64,000 nt of DNA from Lachnospiraceae bacterium (lineage in GTDB: Bacteria; Bacillota_A; Clostridia; Lachnospirales; Lachnospiraceae): assembly GCA_028694115.1 (NCBI GenBank), contig JAQUUB010000008.1:1-64000 (forward strand), read 5' to 3'. The position numbers and the translations under genes are program-made. The notes below the pieces were generated by a model. That model did not search any database, had not been told where the DNA came from, and was given only the letters and a program-made list of their open reading frames with translations. Shown here piece after piece: positions 37,477 through 46,851 of the stretch; the stretch's first letter is position 1, and every line of letters begins with the position of its first letter.

Positions 37477-38352
37477 TTGAAACGAATCAAAGCGACCTTC
37501 TTCATACTAATTATTTTCCTACTTCTCTTTTTACTTTATACTTATTTTTCACAATTTACCTTTGCTCACAGACAAGACCCTTTTTCCCCTGACTATGAGC
37601 AGATAGATCTGTCTTCTATTTTATCAAAAGAGAATTTTACCCATGAAGATTTCCAAACCCTCTTTTTACAAACAGGTCTTGGACCTTCTGCAATTCTTAA
37701 TCTTCACTCTAAAGGAATTTCTGGCACAGAATCTATAAAGTCCTATCAAAAAATGTTTTTCTTTAAAGGCACATATTCCTGCGAACCTTTATTAGGATGG
37801 TTTACTAGAGCAGATACCCTTATAGATATCTCTGGGAATCACATGAAAACACCCGTTTTTGTCTGCCCGCAAGCAGGAGATATTATTATTACCCGCTCCA
37901 CCCATTCCATGGGATGGCGTCATGGTCACTGTGCCCTTGTCCTAGATGATACGACCACATTAGAAAGCCGCGTTCTTTTTTCTGATTCTGAGATTGGAAA
38001 ACTTTCTGACTGGCGAAACTATTCTTCGTACGTTTTATTAAGAGTGAAAGGAACAAGCGATGAAACACGTCAAGAAGTAGCCGATTATGCCAGAAATAAT
38101 CTTGCTTCCATTCCTTATCGTCTCGGCTCAGGTTTTATTGGACAAAAAAATCGTTCCTCAGATTCCTTTTTCTTTGGGGCGCATTGCTCCTATTTAGTAT
38201 GGTACGCTTATCAGGCATATGGGATTGATTTAGATGGGAATCACGGTAGGCTTGTCACACCAAAAGATATATTAGAAAGTGAGAATCTTGAAGTTGTCCA
38301 AATTTATGGTTTAGATCCATCACCTTTTGATATAGAAAATCCCATACAGTAA
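37477..38352 (+). CDS. YiiX-like permuted papain-fold protein
   Basis: Membrane-anchored extracellular protein: a start MKRIKATFF leads into a hydrophobic helix (FILIIFLLLFLLYTYF). The C-terminal domain carries a PQAGDIIITRSTHSMGWRHGHCALVLDD segment with the catalytic His and, further on, the Cys in FFGAHCSYLVWYAYQAYG. This circular permutation of the NlpC/P60 fold, with His before Cys, is characteristic of YiiX and related YaeF hydrolases, which act on murein or lipids. The start is TTG at 37477, ten bases after AGGAGG. Possible role in cell-wall turnover is inference. Confidence 0.75.
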   Translation: MKRIKATFFILIIFLLLFLLYTYFSQFTFAHRQDPFSPDYEQIDLSSILSKENFTHEDFQTLFLQTGLGPSAILNLHSKGISGTESIKSYQKMFFFKGTYSCEPLLGWFTRADTLIDISGNHMKTPVFVCPQAGDIIITRSTHSMGWRHGHCALVLDDTTTLESRVLFSDSEIGKLSDWRNYSSYVLLRVKGTSDETRQEVADYARNNLASIPYRLGSGFIGQKNRSSDSFFFGAHCSYLVWYAYQAYGIDLDGNHGRLVTPKDILESENLEVVQIYGLDPSPFDIENPIQ

Positions 38353-38358
38353 AGAAAA

Positions 38359-38387
38359 AAAGCGTAATCCTTTCAGATTAACGCTTT
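38359..38387 (-). terminator. Terminator of the fucose-type operon
   Basis: AAAGCGTAATC and GATTAACGCTTT form a stem with one bulge. The minus-strand product ends with a long T run. The hairpin overlaps the stop codon of the kinase gene. It could also help to end the convergent YiiX transcript. Confidence 0.75.
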
Positions 38388-39257
38388 CTGCACTTCTTCT
38401 CGATTTGGAATAGACTGTGATGCACCTTTTCTAGATACTGTGATTCCAGATGCCATTGCACACATTTTTAAAATCTCTGGAGTCTTCATTCCTTCCATAA
38501 GTCCTGCAATGAAATAACCAGTAAAGGTATCTCCTGCTGCTGTCGTATCCACTGCCTGTACCTCACAAATATCCTGATGGTAAACACTGGTTTTATCTTT
38601 ATACATAGATCCTTTACTACCAAGCGTCAAAACGATTTTCGCATCTGGGAATTTTTCCACCATTACAGCAGCTATTTCGTCTGGATCAGATACTCCACTA
38701 ATCTGTTCTCCTTCAATCTCATTTAAAATGAAATACGACACTTTTGTCATATCGCATGCATCTAAATGAGAATCAAACGGTGATGGATTTAGGATAATTA
38801 TCATTCCAATTTCGTAAGCTTTTTCTATAATATAGTCTAATTCACTTATTTCATTCTGTAGTAATAAAAAATCTCCCTTTTCAAAGTTCATGAAAACATC
38901 ATCGACAAAGGCTCTTGTTATGGCGCGATTGCTTCCCCCATGTAGAAGAATGCAATTCTGTGCATCTTTATCAATCTGAATAATGGTATGCCCACTTTTC
39001 CCTGGTATTTCCTTAATAAAAGTGGAATTCATTCCATATTCTTTACAAGCTTCTAAAAATCCATGCCCATCCTCACCAATCAATCCCGCATGATATACCG
39101 GTACACCTGCTTTTGCCAAAGCGGTCGACTGATTAAATCCCTTTCCTCCAAGAAATTGACTCAAACCATCTGAAGAGAGAGTTTCACCTGTCCGTACCAT
39201 GTGATCTACCTGGTATACATAATCGATATTTAAAGAACCAAAATTTAATACTTTCAT
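38373..39257 (-). CDS. PfkB family carbohydrate kinase (ribokinase-like)
   Basis: PfkB kinase of 294 residues. The start MKVLNFGSLNIDYVYQVD and the segment FLGGKGFNQSTALAKAG match the ribokinase subfamily (GGKGxNQ). The catalytic block AVDTTAAGDTFTGYFIAGL has the base Asp and anion hole. ATG at 39257 gives the usual start. It follows fucU by 14 bases. In a fucose operon one expects an FGGY fuculokinase, so either this PfkB enzyme phosphorylates L-fuculose/D-ribulose or a 2-keto-3-deoxy sugar acid. Substrate is not readable from sequence. Confidence 0.85.
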   Translation of the reverse strand: MKVLNFGSLNIDYVYQVDHMVRTGETLSSDGLSQFLGGKGFNQSTALAKAGVPVYHAGLIGEDGHGFLEACKEYGMNSTFIKEIPGKSGHTIIQIDKDAQNCILLHGGSNRAITRAFVDDVFMNFEKGDFLLLQNEISELDYIIEKAYEIGMIIILNPSPFDSHLDACDMTKVSYFILNEIEGEQISGVSDPDEIAAVMVEKFPDAKIVLTLGSKGSMYKDKTSVYHQDICEVQAVDTTAAGDTFTGYFIAGLMEGMKTPEILKMCAMASGITVSRKGASQSIPNREEVQKALI

Positions 39258-39271
39258 ATTTACACCCATTC

Positions 39272-39706
39272 TTATAGAACACCTTTTTGCAAAATAATAT
39301 TTGCATATAAGGCTTTTTCACTCGTTGCAATAATAGCATACGCCTGTTTACTAGCTTCATAGAAATCATAACGTTCCATTGTTCCGATTGCACTTTTGCC
39401 TCTATTATCATATACTGCAACAGCAGCTTCATATTGATCCCAGATAGGTGTCAGAACGTTATCGTTCTTGGATACTTCCATTAGCTGTACTGGTTCATTT
39501 ACTAGCATATCAAGTGGAAACAACTGTAGAATTGCATCCACAATTTCCAGTGTGCCGTGGCCATCCATACGTATCACAATATGCTCTCTACCCATTGACT
39601 CTGCCGGAAAATTTCCATCTGCAATAACAATTCTGTCACCATGGCCCATTTCACATATTACTTTTAGAAGTTCTGGTGATAGAATCTTTGGAATTCCTTT
39701 TAACAT
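39272..39706 (-). CDS. fucU: L-fucose mutarotase (FucU/RbsD family)
   Basis: Anomer-converting enzyme of 144 residues in the RbsD/FucU family, which speeds up exchange of alpha and beta pyranoses before isomerisation. The motif EMGHGDRIVIADGNFPAES carries the catalytic His and Asp; the C-terminal YDFYEASKQAYAIIATSE and ALYANIILQKGV are typical of FucU (rather than RbsD, which ends in a different motif). It lies between fucI and the kinase, 21 bases after fucI. Confidence 0.92.
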   Translation of the reverse strand: MLKGIPKILSPELLKVICEMGHGDRIVIADGNFPAESMGREHIVIRMDGHGTLEIVDAILQLFPLDMLVNEPVQLMEVSKNDNVLTPIWDQYEAAVAVYDNRGKSAIGTMERYDFYEASKQAYAIIATSEKALYANIILQKGVL

Positions 39707-39727
39707 ATGTTTTCCTCCAGAAAAAAT

Positions 39728-41521
39728 CTATTTGTACATTGGGCCATATACTGCACAGGCTCTGTAATCTTGACCTTCTTTATCCATACCATATGCATTC
39801 CAGCAAGCGGGTCTAAAAATCTTTTCTTCCGGTACGTTATGCATACATACAGGAATACGAAGCATCGAACACAAGGTAATTAAGTCAGCACCTACATGTC
39901 CAAAACTAATTGCTCCATGATTAGCTCCCCAGTTATTCATTACATCATAAGCTGATTGAAAAGCACCTGCTCCAGTCACTCTAGGTACAAACCAAGTACA
40001 TGGCCATGAGTAATCCGTTCTCTTCCAGATTGCATCTGATACTTCATCAGGTAATGCAACGGTATATCCTTCCGCAATCTGCATAACAGGACCCAACCCC
40101 TTTACAATGTTCAAACGAATCATGGTTACTGGCATCTCAGATTTTGTTAAGAATCTGGATGAATATCCGCCCCCTCTAAAATATCCAAGATCTGCTTCAC
40201 ACCATTCTGTTGCATTTAAACAAGCATTCCTGTCTTTATCTGTCATTTCGAAGAACGGTTTCATAACCGCTTTTTCATCTGCATCCTTTACTTCACCACA
40301 AGCATCTAGGCAGCATGCACCGGAATTGATTAAATGAATAAATCCATCTGCTTTCTTTGCCTCACCTTCTAGCTTGTAACCAGTCGCTTTTTCTACTGAT
40401 TCTCCCGACCAACAGGTTCTGACATCTGCAAACATTTGAGCACGGTTTGTGAGTAACTTTAATAATAGCATGCTAGCTGCATTTAATGTATCATTTTCTG
40501 TTGCAAGAATATAGGGTTCTCTTGCTCCATTCCAATCAAAGGAAGTATTCAAAATTGCTTCTGCAAAGTCTGTATTTGGGAACATATCAGTCCATTGCCT
40601 TTGCCCCTGAAAACCTGCTGCAATTGCGTTATGTCCAAGACTCTCCTCTTCTCTTCCTTTTGGGAGATTCACATTACCATTCATTAGATCCTTAATAATG
40701 CAGGCACACTTTACAGAAAATTCCCAAGCAGCATCTTTTTCTTCTCTTGATTTTTGTGCAAATTCTGGATTCTTGTCAAATCCTTCTTTACAATTTTCCT
40801 TCGTCCATTTTAATGCTTTTTGATATTCCGTTTCATCATAAATACCTTCTTCAATTCTACGTATTACTTCTACTTCATCTACAGATTCACAACGCATACC
40901 AAGATATTCTTCAAAAAAGTCCATATTAATGGCAGATCCTGCAATTCCCATACACATTGCACCAATCTGTAAGTATGACTTTCCTTGCATTGTCTTTGCG
41001 GCAACTGCAGCAGTTGCAAAACGAATCATCTTTTCCGCAACATCTGAAGGAATTTCATTTTCATCTTTTTCCTGTACTCTATCACCATAAATGCCAAATG
41101 CAGGAAGTCCTTTTTGTGCATAACCTGCAAGCACTGATGCCAGATATACAGCACCCGGTCTCTCTGTTGCATTCAAACCCCATACTGCCTTAATTGTATT
41201 CGGATCAGAATCCATTGTTTCCGATCCATAACACCAGCAAGGAGTAACCGATATCGTAATTTCAACTCCTTCTTGTTTGAACTTTTTCGCACAAGCTGCT
41301 GCCTCTGTAACACGACCGATTGTATTATCTGCTATTACAACTTTTACAGTTTCACCATTGGAATACTTTAAATTCTTTTCTAATAATTTTTTTGCAGCTA
41401 ACGCCATGTCCATCGTTTGTTCTTCAAGAGAACCTCTAACATCAAGCATTCCTTGTCTTGCATCGATGATAGGTCTAATACCAATTACTGGATAATCACC
41501 AATATATCTGTTTTCTACCAT
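39728..41521 (-). CDS. fucI: L-fucose isomerase
   Basis: Manganese-dependent ketol isomerase, L-fucose to L-fuculose, which also accepts D-arabinose. Length of 597 residues matches E. coli FucI. Typical blocks include [65 protein letters not shown] and the C-terminal metal-site segment [20 protein letters not shown]. Cys-rich active-site regions are present as in other family members. It is preceded by yhcH and followed by fucU. The neighbouring transporter and aldolases suggest the true substrate may not be fucose itself. Confidence 0.93.
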   Translation of the reverse strand: MVENRYIGDYPVIGIRPIIDARQGMLDVRGSLEEQTMDMALAAKKLLEKNLKYSNGETVKVVIADNTIGRVTEAAACAKKFKQEGVEITISVTPCWCYGSETMDSDPNTIKAVWGLNATERPGAVYLASVLAGYAQKGLPAFGIYGDRVQEKDENEIPSDVAEKMIRFATAAVAAKTMQGKSYLQIGAMCMGIAGSAINMDFFEEYLGMRCESVDEVEVIRRIEEGIYDETEYQKALKWTKENCKEGFDKNPEFAQKSREEKDAAWEFSVKCACIIKDLMNGNVNLPKGREEESLGHNAIAAGFQGQRQWTDMFPNTDFAEAILNTSFDWNGAREPYILATENDTLNAASMLLLKLLTNRAQMFADVRTCWSGESVEKATGYKLEGEAKKADGFIHLINSGACCLDACGEVKDADEKAVMKPFFEMTDKDRNACLNATEWCEADLGYFRGGGYSSRFLTKSEMPVTMIRLNIVKGLGPVMQIAEGYTVALPDEVSDAIWKRTDYSWPCTWFVPRVTGAGAFQSAYDVMNNWGANHGAISFGHVGADLITLCSMLRIPVCMHNVPEEKIFRPACWNAYGMDKEGQDYRACAVYGPMYK

Positions 41522-41564
41522 TTTGAATACGCTTCCTTTCCATTTCCTGCTATTCCGGTTTTTC

Positions 41565-42008
41565 TTATTTTATCTTTAGCTTTAATACAATTTTCTTGTA
41601 AATGAAAGGTATTTCTTTATGCCTGCATGGCTTGTGTGCATCGTGAGGAAATACCAGATAGAACATATTCTCTTTTACATGAATTATTGAGCCATTTCCT
41701 TTGCTAAATGAAGCATCTTTCGTTTCATTATAAGGAATACTCTCTGTTAATAAGCTAAGTTCCTGCCACTCCATTAATTCTTCACCCTCTACGATGATTT
41801 GAACATCAATATAGTTCTTATGACTCTCGAATTCTCCATCTTCTAGTTCTTCTGTTACTCCTTCCTGAACTAAGGCAAAGACATCTTCATTCAGCTCATA
41901 TCTTCCACTCGCCTTGTCCTTTAATGACAAAGCAAATTGAAAACCCTCTCTAAAATCAGAAACTATATCCGTATACTTTTCATAATGCTCTACATAATCT
42001 ATTATCAT
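41565..42008 (-). CDS. YhcH/YjgK/YiaL family protein
   Basis: Cupin-like beta-barrel protein (DUF386), known to help metabolise sialic acid and sugar acids; a sugar anomerase or isomerase role has been proposed. [50 protein letters not shown] carry the metal-binding His and Glu pattern. ATG at 42008 gives MIIDYVEHY, the usual start of the family; two earlier in-frame ATGs are less fitting. Its place between the TRAP transporter and fucI ties it to the sugar pathway. Confidence 0.85.
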   Translation of the reverse strand: MIIDYVEHYEKYTDIVSDFREGFQFALSLKDKASGRYELNEDVFALVQEGVTEELEDGEFESHKNYIDVQIIVEGEELMEWQELSLLTESIPYNETKDASFSKGNGSIIHVKENMFYLVFPHDAHKPCRHKEIPFIYKKIVLKLKIK

Positions 42009-42066
42009 TTTTATACCCATCCACATGCTTTAGCATGTACTAAAATATTATTGCTCCTTAATAATG

Positions 42067-42152
42067 GGAAGAAGGCGCTTGCGACTTCTTCCTGTGTGAG
42101 ATTTAGATATACTTCGCATGGTTCTCTCATGCGTTAGTATATCTTCTCACAC
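42067..42152. repeat. Two hairpins between dctM and yhcH
   Basis: GGAAGAAG/CTTCTTCC (42067-42074 and 42085-42092) is followed by a long imperfect hairpin: GTGTGAGA (42094-42101) with TCTCACAC (42145-42152), and within it AGATATACT/AGTATATCT and CGCATG/CATGCG around a 7-base loop. No T run follows on the minus strand, so it is probably an mRNA processing or stability element rather than a terminator. Confidence 0.55.
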
Positions 42153-42159
42153 TTCACAC

Positions 42160-43461
42160 TTACCCCGCATATCCGAGTAGTAATCGCGGAAGGAATAATA
42201 CAATATCTGGTACAAAAGTAATAATAAGAAGTACCGCAATCATGGAAAACAAGGGGAGCCATATCTCCTTAATAACATCCTTAAGTGGTGTTCCCGAAAT
42301 ACCACTCGTAATAAATAAAAGCATACCAAACGGTGGAGTCGACAGACCAATCATCATATTGAATACTACAATTAAACCAAAATGTACTAAGTCAATTCCA
42401 AACATTTTTGCTAAGGGAAGAACGATTGGTATAAATACAACCTGTATAACGGAAGTATCAATAAACATACCAAGGATCAAAATTGATACATTAATAATAA
42501 TTAAGAAAAGATATTTGTTATCTGTCAGCCCAAGAATAAGTTCTCCTAGCTTTGCAGCAATTTGTTCTTTTGCAACAATATAAGAAATAGAAGTTGCAGC
42601 ACCAATCATAATGGATACCGATCCAGTACTTTTAATGGTATCTAATAATACTTGTTTGAAACCCTCCCACTTAAGAATACGATATGCAAAAACTGCTACT
42701 AATAAAGCATAGAGACCAGCTACAGCACCTGCTTCTGTTGGTGTCATGATACCTGTGTAAATACCTACCAGTAAGATAACAGGAGTTAATATTGCTGGTA
42801 TTGCTGTAAATGTATATTTACAAAATTCTCTAATATCAAGTTTTTCACCTCTTGGATAATTGCGTTTATGGGAAACATATACAATGTAAAGCATCAATGC
42901 AACTGCAAGTAAAACGCCTGGAACCATACCTCCCATAAATAATGCTCCAACTGAAGCTCCTGATAGCATAGAATAAATAACCATAGGTATACTTGGTGGA
43001 AATATTGGTCCGATGGTTGCCGATGCGGCTGTAATTGCACAGCTGAATCCATCATCATAGCCTTCATTACGCATTGCATCGATTTCCATTTTCCCTAATC
43101 CACTGGCATCCGCAATTGCAGATCCTGTCATACCTGAAAAAATCAAAGATGCCAATACATTTACATGTCCAAGTCCACCCTTGAACCGACCTACAAATCC
43201 TTTTGCAAATCCAAATACTTTATCTGTAACTTTACCACTATTCATAACATTTGCCGCAAAAATAAACAGCGGTACTGCGATGATTGTATAGTTGGTATAG
43301 AATGTTTTCAACGTTTGCTGGCCTACCATTTTAACGTTTTCACCACTAACAACAAAATAGAATACGCAAGCCGCCATCATACCCATTGGAATCGGCATCC
43401 TGAGAACAAAGATAAGAACAAAAATAATTAAAAATACAATTAATGCCCAACTTACATTCAT
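42160..43461 (-). CDS. dctM: TRAP transporter large permease DctM
   Basis: Main channel of a sodium-driven TRAP transporter for organic acids or sugar acids. About twelve membrane helices in 433 residues, with blocks ASLIFSGMTGSAIADASGLGKMEIDAM, SCAITAASATIGPIFPPSIPMVIYSMLSGASVG and ILGMFIDTSVIQVVFIPIVLPL, all hallmarks of the DctM family. It overlaps dctQ by 4 bases, the usual coupling. Confidence 0.95.
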   Translation of the reverse strand: MNVSWALIVFLIIFVLIFVLRMPIPMGMMAACVFYFVVSGENVKMVGQQTLKTFYTNYTIIAVPLFIFAANVMNSGKVTDKVFGFAKGFVGRFKGGLGHVNVLASLIFSGMTGSAIADASGLGKMEIDAMRNEGYDDGFSCAITAASATIGPIFPPSIPMVIYSMLSGASVGALFMGGMVPGVLLAVALMLYIVYVSHKRNYPRGEKLDIREFCKYTFTAIPAILTPVILLVGIYTGIMTPTEAGAVAGLYALLVAVFAYRILKWEGFKQVLLDTIKSTGSVSIMIGAATSISYIVAKEQIAAKLGELILGLTDNKYLFLIIINVSILILGMFIDTSVIQVVFIPIVLPLAKMFGIDLVHFGLIVVFNMMIGLSTPPFGMLLFITSGISGTPLKDVIKEIWLPLFSMIAVLLIITFVPDIVLFLPRLLLGYAG

Positions 43462-44042
43462 TTTTCTACCTCCGTTTCAGTCGATAATGCTAATTCGATT
43501 GCTTCCTCTGTTTCACTCTTGGTCTTTGACAACATCTGATTGATTGCTTTTTGTCCTCCAAAACCAGTAAATACCATAAATTCATTATATAAATCCAACA
43601 GAACATAAATGAAAATAATAATAACAAATAAGATATATGGTGCATAGATAACATTTAATCCTACTTTAAACACACTTGTTTGCTGCATTTTCATAAAACT
43701 AACAAATTTAATACTTGGAACGATTGAAATTCCAAATGCGACTGCAATGATTAAATTACCAAGAAATGCGCAAATTGCCTTTCCTTTTACAGGAAGCTTG
43801 TCATACACTAATGTGAATGTTACATGGGCTCTTTCTCTTTGTGCGTAGCAGGCACTTAATACAACCATCCATAAGTAACAAGTAACTGTAACTTCATAAG
43901 CCCATGCCAATGGATTTTGGAATAGATATCTCGCTACAATCTCAACTATAAAAATCACAAACATCAAACAAAAGCTTATGATTGGAATATAAACTTCAAC
44001 GCAGTCCCTTAATAACGAGAACACTTTCTTGAATTTATCCAT
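43458..44042 (-). CDS. dctQ: TRAP transporter small permease DctQ
   Basis: Small integral-membrane partner with four hydrophobic helices, including VYIPIISFCLMFVIFIVEIVARYLF and the DctQ motif WAYEVTVTCYLWMVVLSACYAQRERAHVTFTLVYDKL (conserved basic RxxxHI/VxF segment). The C-terminal tail is acidic and cytoplasmic. The start ATG at 44042 is favoured by position; 44054 lies too close to GAGG. Confidence 0.92.
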   Translation of the reverse strand: MDKFKKVFSLLRDCVEVYIPIISFCLMFVIFIVEIVARYLFQNPLAWAYEVTVTCYLWMVVLSACYAQRERAHVTFTLVYDKLPVKGKAICAFLGNLIIAVAFGISIVPSIKFVSFMKMQQTSVFKVGLNVIYAPYILFVIIIFIYVLLDLYNEFMVFTGFGGQKAINQMLSKTKSETEEAIELALSTETEVEK

Positions 44043-44121
44043 AATCAGTCCCATCCTCTTTCTTTATAAAAGGGGCATACAGAAGCACGCCCCTTCTCAT
44101 TATTCATAATTTCAAACTTGC

Positions 44122-45228
44122 TTATTTTGCTAAAGCAGATATTTTTTCATATAGATCCATATCCCATGTAGATGAAATTTCATCATTTAAATAGGCATCA
44201 AGAACATGTTTGGAAAATGCTTCAATATCAGCATCATAGATAGCTACACCTTTTTCTTTAAAGAAATCAATTAATTCTGATTCTTTCTTTAAGTTTGTTG
44301 AATCACAATACTCTCTACCATAGCTAATACCCTGTAAAATAATATCTTGTTGTGCTGGTGTTAAAGAGTTCCATTTTTCACTATTGATTGCTGGCCATAC
44401 AGAATCAACTAAGTGGTTTGTAATTGTAATAGATTTCTGAACTTCATAGAATTTTGCACTTTCAACTGTTGGAAGTGGATTGTCCTGTCCATCAACTACA
44501 CCTGTCTGTAATGATAGATATAATTCTGAAAATGAGATAGGTGTTGGGTTCGCACCAAGTGCTTTTCCTAAGAATAACCAAGCATCTGAGTTAGGCATTC
44601 TCAAGTTAATACCTGACAAATCTTCTGGAGTTTTAATAGCTTTATCTTCTGTTAACGAAATTTCACGAGAACCTAAATACCAAGCTCCTAAAGGTAATAT
44701 TCCTTGTTCATCCGATACTTTTTGATATACACTCTGTCCGATTTCTCCATTTAAAACATTTGTCATATGATCATAACTTCTGAACATGTAACCTGCTGTA
44801 AACATGGAAATCCAAGGAGAACCTGTTGTTAACCATGATGCACTTGTTAATGTCATATCCGCATCTCCACCAACAACTGCAGCTAATTCTTCTTCTTGTG
44901 AAAATAATTGTGCATCTGTGTATACTTCTACTGTAATGTTACCATCTGATAATTCTTCTACTTTTTCTTTGAATTTCTGCATTGCCTGTGCATGTGTATC
45001 CGTTGAAACTGCTGTTAATGTAACCGTAAGTTTTACTGGATCTCCCAAATCGCCACTTGCAGTTTCTTCTGTTGCAGCTTCTTCTGATGATTCTTCCGCA
45101 GATGTCGCTTCTGCTGCTTTCTCTGTTGCTTCTTCCGTTTTTTGTTCACTAGCTGCACTTCCACAGCCCATTAACATGGTAGCAACCATACTTATTGATA
45201 ATAATACTGATAATACCTTCTTCTTCAT
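44122..45228 (-). CDS. dctP: TRAP transporter binding lipoprotein DctP
   Basis: Extracellular solute receptor. The signal MKKKVLSVLLSISMVATML ends in MGCG with a lipid-modified Cys, and a low-complexity linker of Glu, Ala and Ser follows. The mature domain has NLRMPNSDAWLFLGKALGANPTPISFSELYLSLQTGVVDGQDNPLPT; the Arg in NLRMP binds the substrate carboxylate in DctP proteins, so an acid, probably a sugar acid, is expected. AGGAGG precedes the ATG. First of three TRAP genes, following the GntR gene. Confidence 0.92.
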   Translation of the reverse strand: MKKKVLSVLLSISMVATMLMGCGSAASEQKTEEATEKAAEATSAEESSEEAATEETASGDLGDPVKLTVTLTAVSTDTHAQAMQKFKEKVEELSDGNITVEVYTDAQLFSQEEELAAVVGGDADMTLTSASWLTTGSPWISMFTAGYMFRSYDHMTNVLNGEIGQSVYQKVSDEQGILPLGAWYLGSREISLTEDKAIKTPEDLSGINLRMPNSDAWLFLGKALGANPTPISFSELYLSLQTGVVDGQDNPLPTVESAKFYEVQKSITITNHLVDSVWPAINSEKWNSLTPAQQDIILQGISYGREYCDSTNLKKESELIDFFKEKGVAIYDADIEAFSKHVLDAYLNDEISSTWDMDLYEKISALAK

Positions 45229-45309
45229 ATTGTTCCTCCTAAATGTTTTCATTTATCTCATCGTCTTATGACGTATGATTCACTTGTACCCCTTACAATA
45301 CGAGCGTTT

Positions 45310-46026
45310 CTACTTATTATTATAAAAATTTTCTACGTTTTTCTTTGAGAAATGTAGATGATCGTACATCATTACCTCTGCCATATTTGGATCCCCTGCC
45401 TTCAATGCTTCCATAATATTAGCATGTCTGTTTATTGCATCATCGATACCACCTTCAATAAAAATACCTTTTTCAATCATTTCAAGAAACAGATTCTTCA
45501 TTGTCTGAACGAACACCACCAATAGCGGATTTCCAGCTGCCTCTGCAATTGCAATATGAAAACCAAAGTCCAATTCTCTTCTTTCTTCTACCGTAATATC
45601 ACGATTTTTCAATTTTTCTAACATATCTGACATGTTAGCCAAATCATCTGATGTTGCATTCAATGCCGCTCTTTTACAAGATGCTGTCTCCAAAATAATA
45701 CGAACATCGTAGATATCGCTATAATTCATATTATCCATAACGACCATACGGCTAATCACATCTGAAAGATTACTTGCTTCTGGTTTCGTAATGTAAGAGC
45801 CTGTACCATTTTTGGGGTTAATCAGACCTCGTTCTTTTAATATCTTTAATGCCTCTCTGATAACGTTTCTGCTAACTCCAAATTTTTCTGCCAATGTCTG
45901 CTCCGACGGCAATTTCTTTTCTTTTTGCAATTCCTCGTCTGTCAATATTAATTCTTCAAGACAATCTGCAATTTGTTCATATAAGTTTGTTTTTACTAAA
46001 ATAAACCTTTCATCCATTCCACTCAT
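45310..46026 (-). CDS. GntR family regulator (FadR/FCD type)
   Basis: N-terminal winged helix: LPSEQTLAEKFGVSRNVIREALKILKERGLINPKNGTGSYI. The C-terminal FCD all-helical ligand domain has the metal-binding pattern of Asp and His in DIYDVRIILETASC, FGFHIAIAEAAGN and NRHANIMEALKAGD. ATG at 46026 has AGGAG upstream and lies 12 bases beyond the end of the aldolase gene. It probably controls its own operon, responding to a sugar acid; the inverted repeat at 47858-47871 is a candidate operator. Confidence 0.9.
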   Translation of the reverse strand: MSGMDERFILVKTNLYEQIADCLEELILTDEELQKEKKLPSEQTLAEKFGVSRNVIREALKILKERGLINPKNGTGSYITKPEASNLSDVISRMVVMDNMNYSDIYDVRIILETASCKRAALNATSDDLANMSDMLEKLKNRDITVEERRELDFGFHIAIAEAAGNPLLVVFVQTMKNLFLEMIEKGIFIEGGIDDAINRHANIMEALKAGDPNMAEVMMYDHLHFSKKNVENFYNNK

Positions 46027-46037
46027 GGGTATCACTC

Positions 46038-46826
46038 CTATCTGCATTTCTTGCATGCCGCTACATATGCGAAAGTCTCTTGACTCCCTTTACATATATA
46101 ACTAATGTCATCTCCACATCCAATAAATGATACCCCATTTTCAATCCAATAGGCAATAGCCACTGTATCATTTGCTCCAACCGATACTCCGAAAGGTTTC
46201 TTCATTTTCTTACAGGTTGCAATTATCTGTTCATAGAGCTTTACCACATCTTCATGTCTGGTCTCTCCAAGATGTCCAATGGAAGCAGATAAATCATTAG
46301 GTCCTACTAATGCAAGATCAACGCCTTCAACTTGTAATATTTCTTCCAGATTCTCTACTGCATCAATATGTTCAATCTGTACAATTCTCAAAAAGCTGTC
46401 TTCTGCCTGTTTCAGATATTCCTTGGTAGGAATTGCTCCATAATGACTTGAACGTTTGGGTCCAAACCCTCGAATCCCTTTTGGTGGATATAAACATCCC
46501 GCTACCGCTTTCTTTGCTTCATCAGCCGAGCAGATCATAGGGAATATAATTCCATCTGGTCCCATCTCCAATATTGGTTTGGCTATTACTGGATCATTCC
46601 ACGGAAGTCTTACAATGGAAGCTGTTTTAGCAGAATCAGCAGCAACAATATGATTTAATATATTTGCTTTATCAAATGCTGCATGTTCATCATCAATCCA
46701 TACAAAATCGAATCCCTGATATCCTAGTGATGCTGTAATTGCAGGATCCGTATAAAAGGTATGCCCGCCTACTACTAATTCACCAGCTCTCAATTTTTTT
46801 CTGATTTCCTGTGCCCTGCACTCCAT
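46038..46826 (-). CDS. HpcH/HpaI family aldolase
   Basis: Class II, metal-dependent retro-aldolase of 262 residues. Family motifs are GFDFVWIDDEHAAFD, SIVRLPWNDPVIAKPILEMGPDGIIFPMI, ADEAKKAV, YPPKGIRGFGPKRSSHYG, VQIEHIDAVENLEEIL and GVDLALVGPNDLSASIG. The catalytic His/Arg and metal Glu/Asp positions are kept. It resembles 2-keto-3-deoxy-L-rhamnonate and related sugar-acid aldolases, splitting off pyruvate. It is between the DapA-like gene and the GntR gene, overlapping neither. Confidence 0.88.
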   Translation of the reverse strand: MECRAQEIRKKLRAGELVVGGHTFYTDPAITASLGYQGFDFVWIDDEHAAFDKANILNHIVAADSAKTASIVRLPWNDPVIAKPILEMGPDGIIFPMICSADEAKKAVAGCLYPPKGIRGFGPKRSSHYGAIPTKEYLKQAEDSFLRIVQIEHIDAVENLEEILQVEGVDLALVGPNDLSASIGHLGETRHEDVVKLYEQIIATCKKMKKPFGVSVGANDTVAIAYWIENGVSFIGCGDDISYICKGSQETFAYVAACKKCR

Positions 46827-46851
46827 CTGTCCACTGCTTTCTTATCTACGA

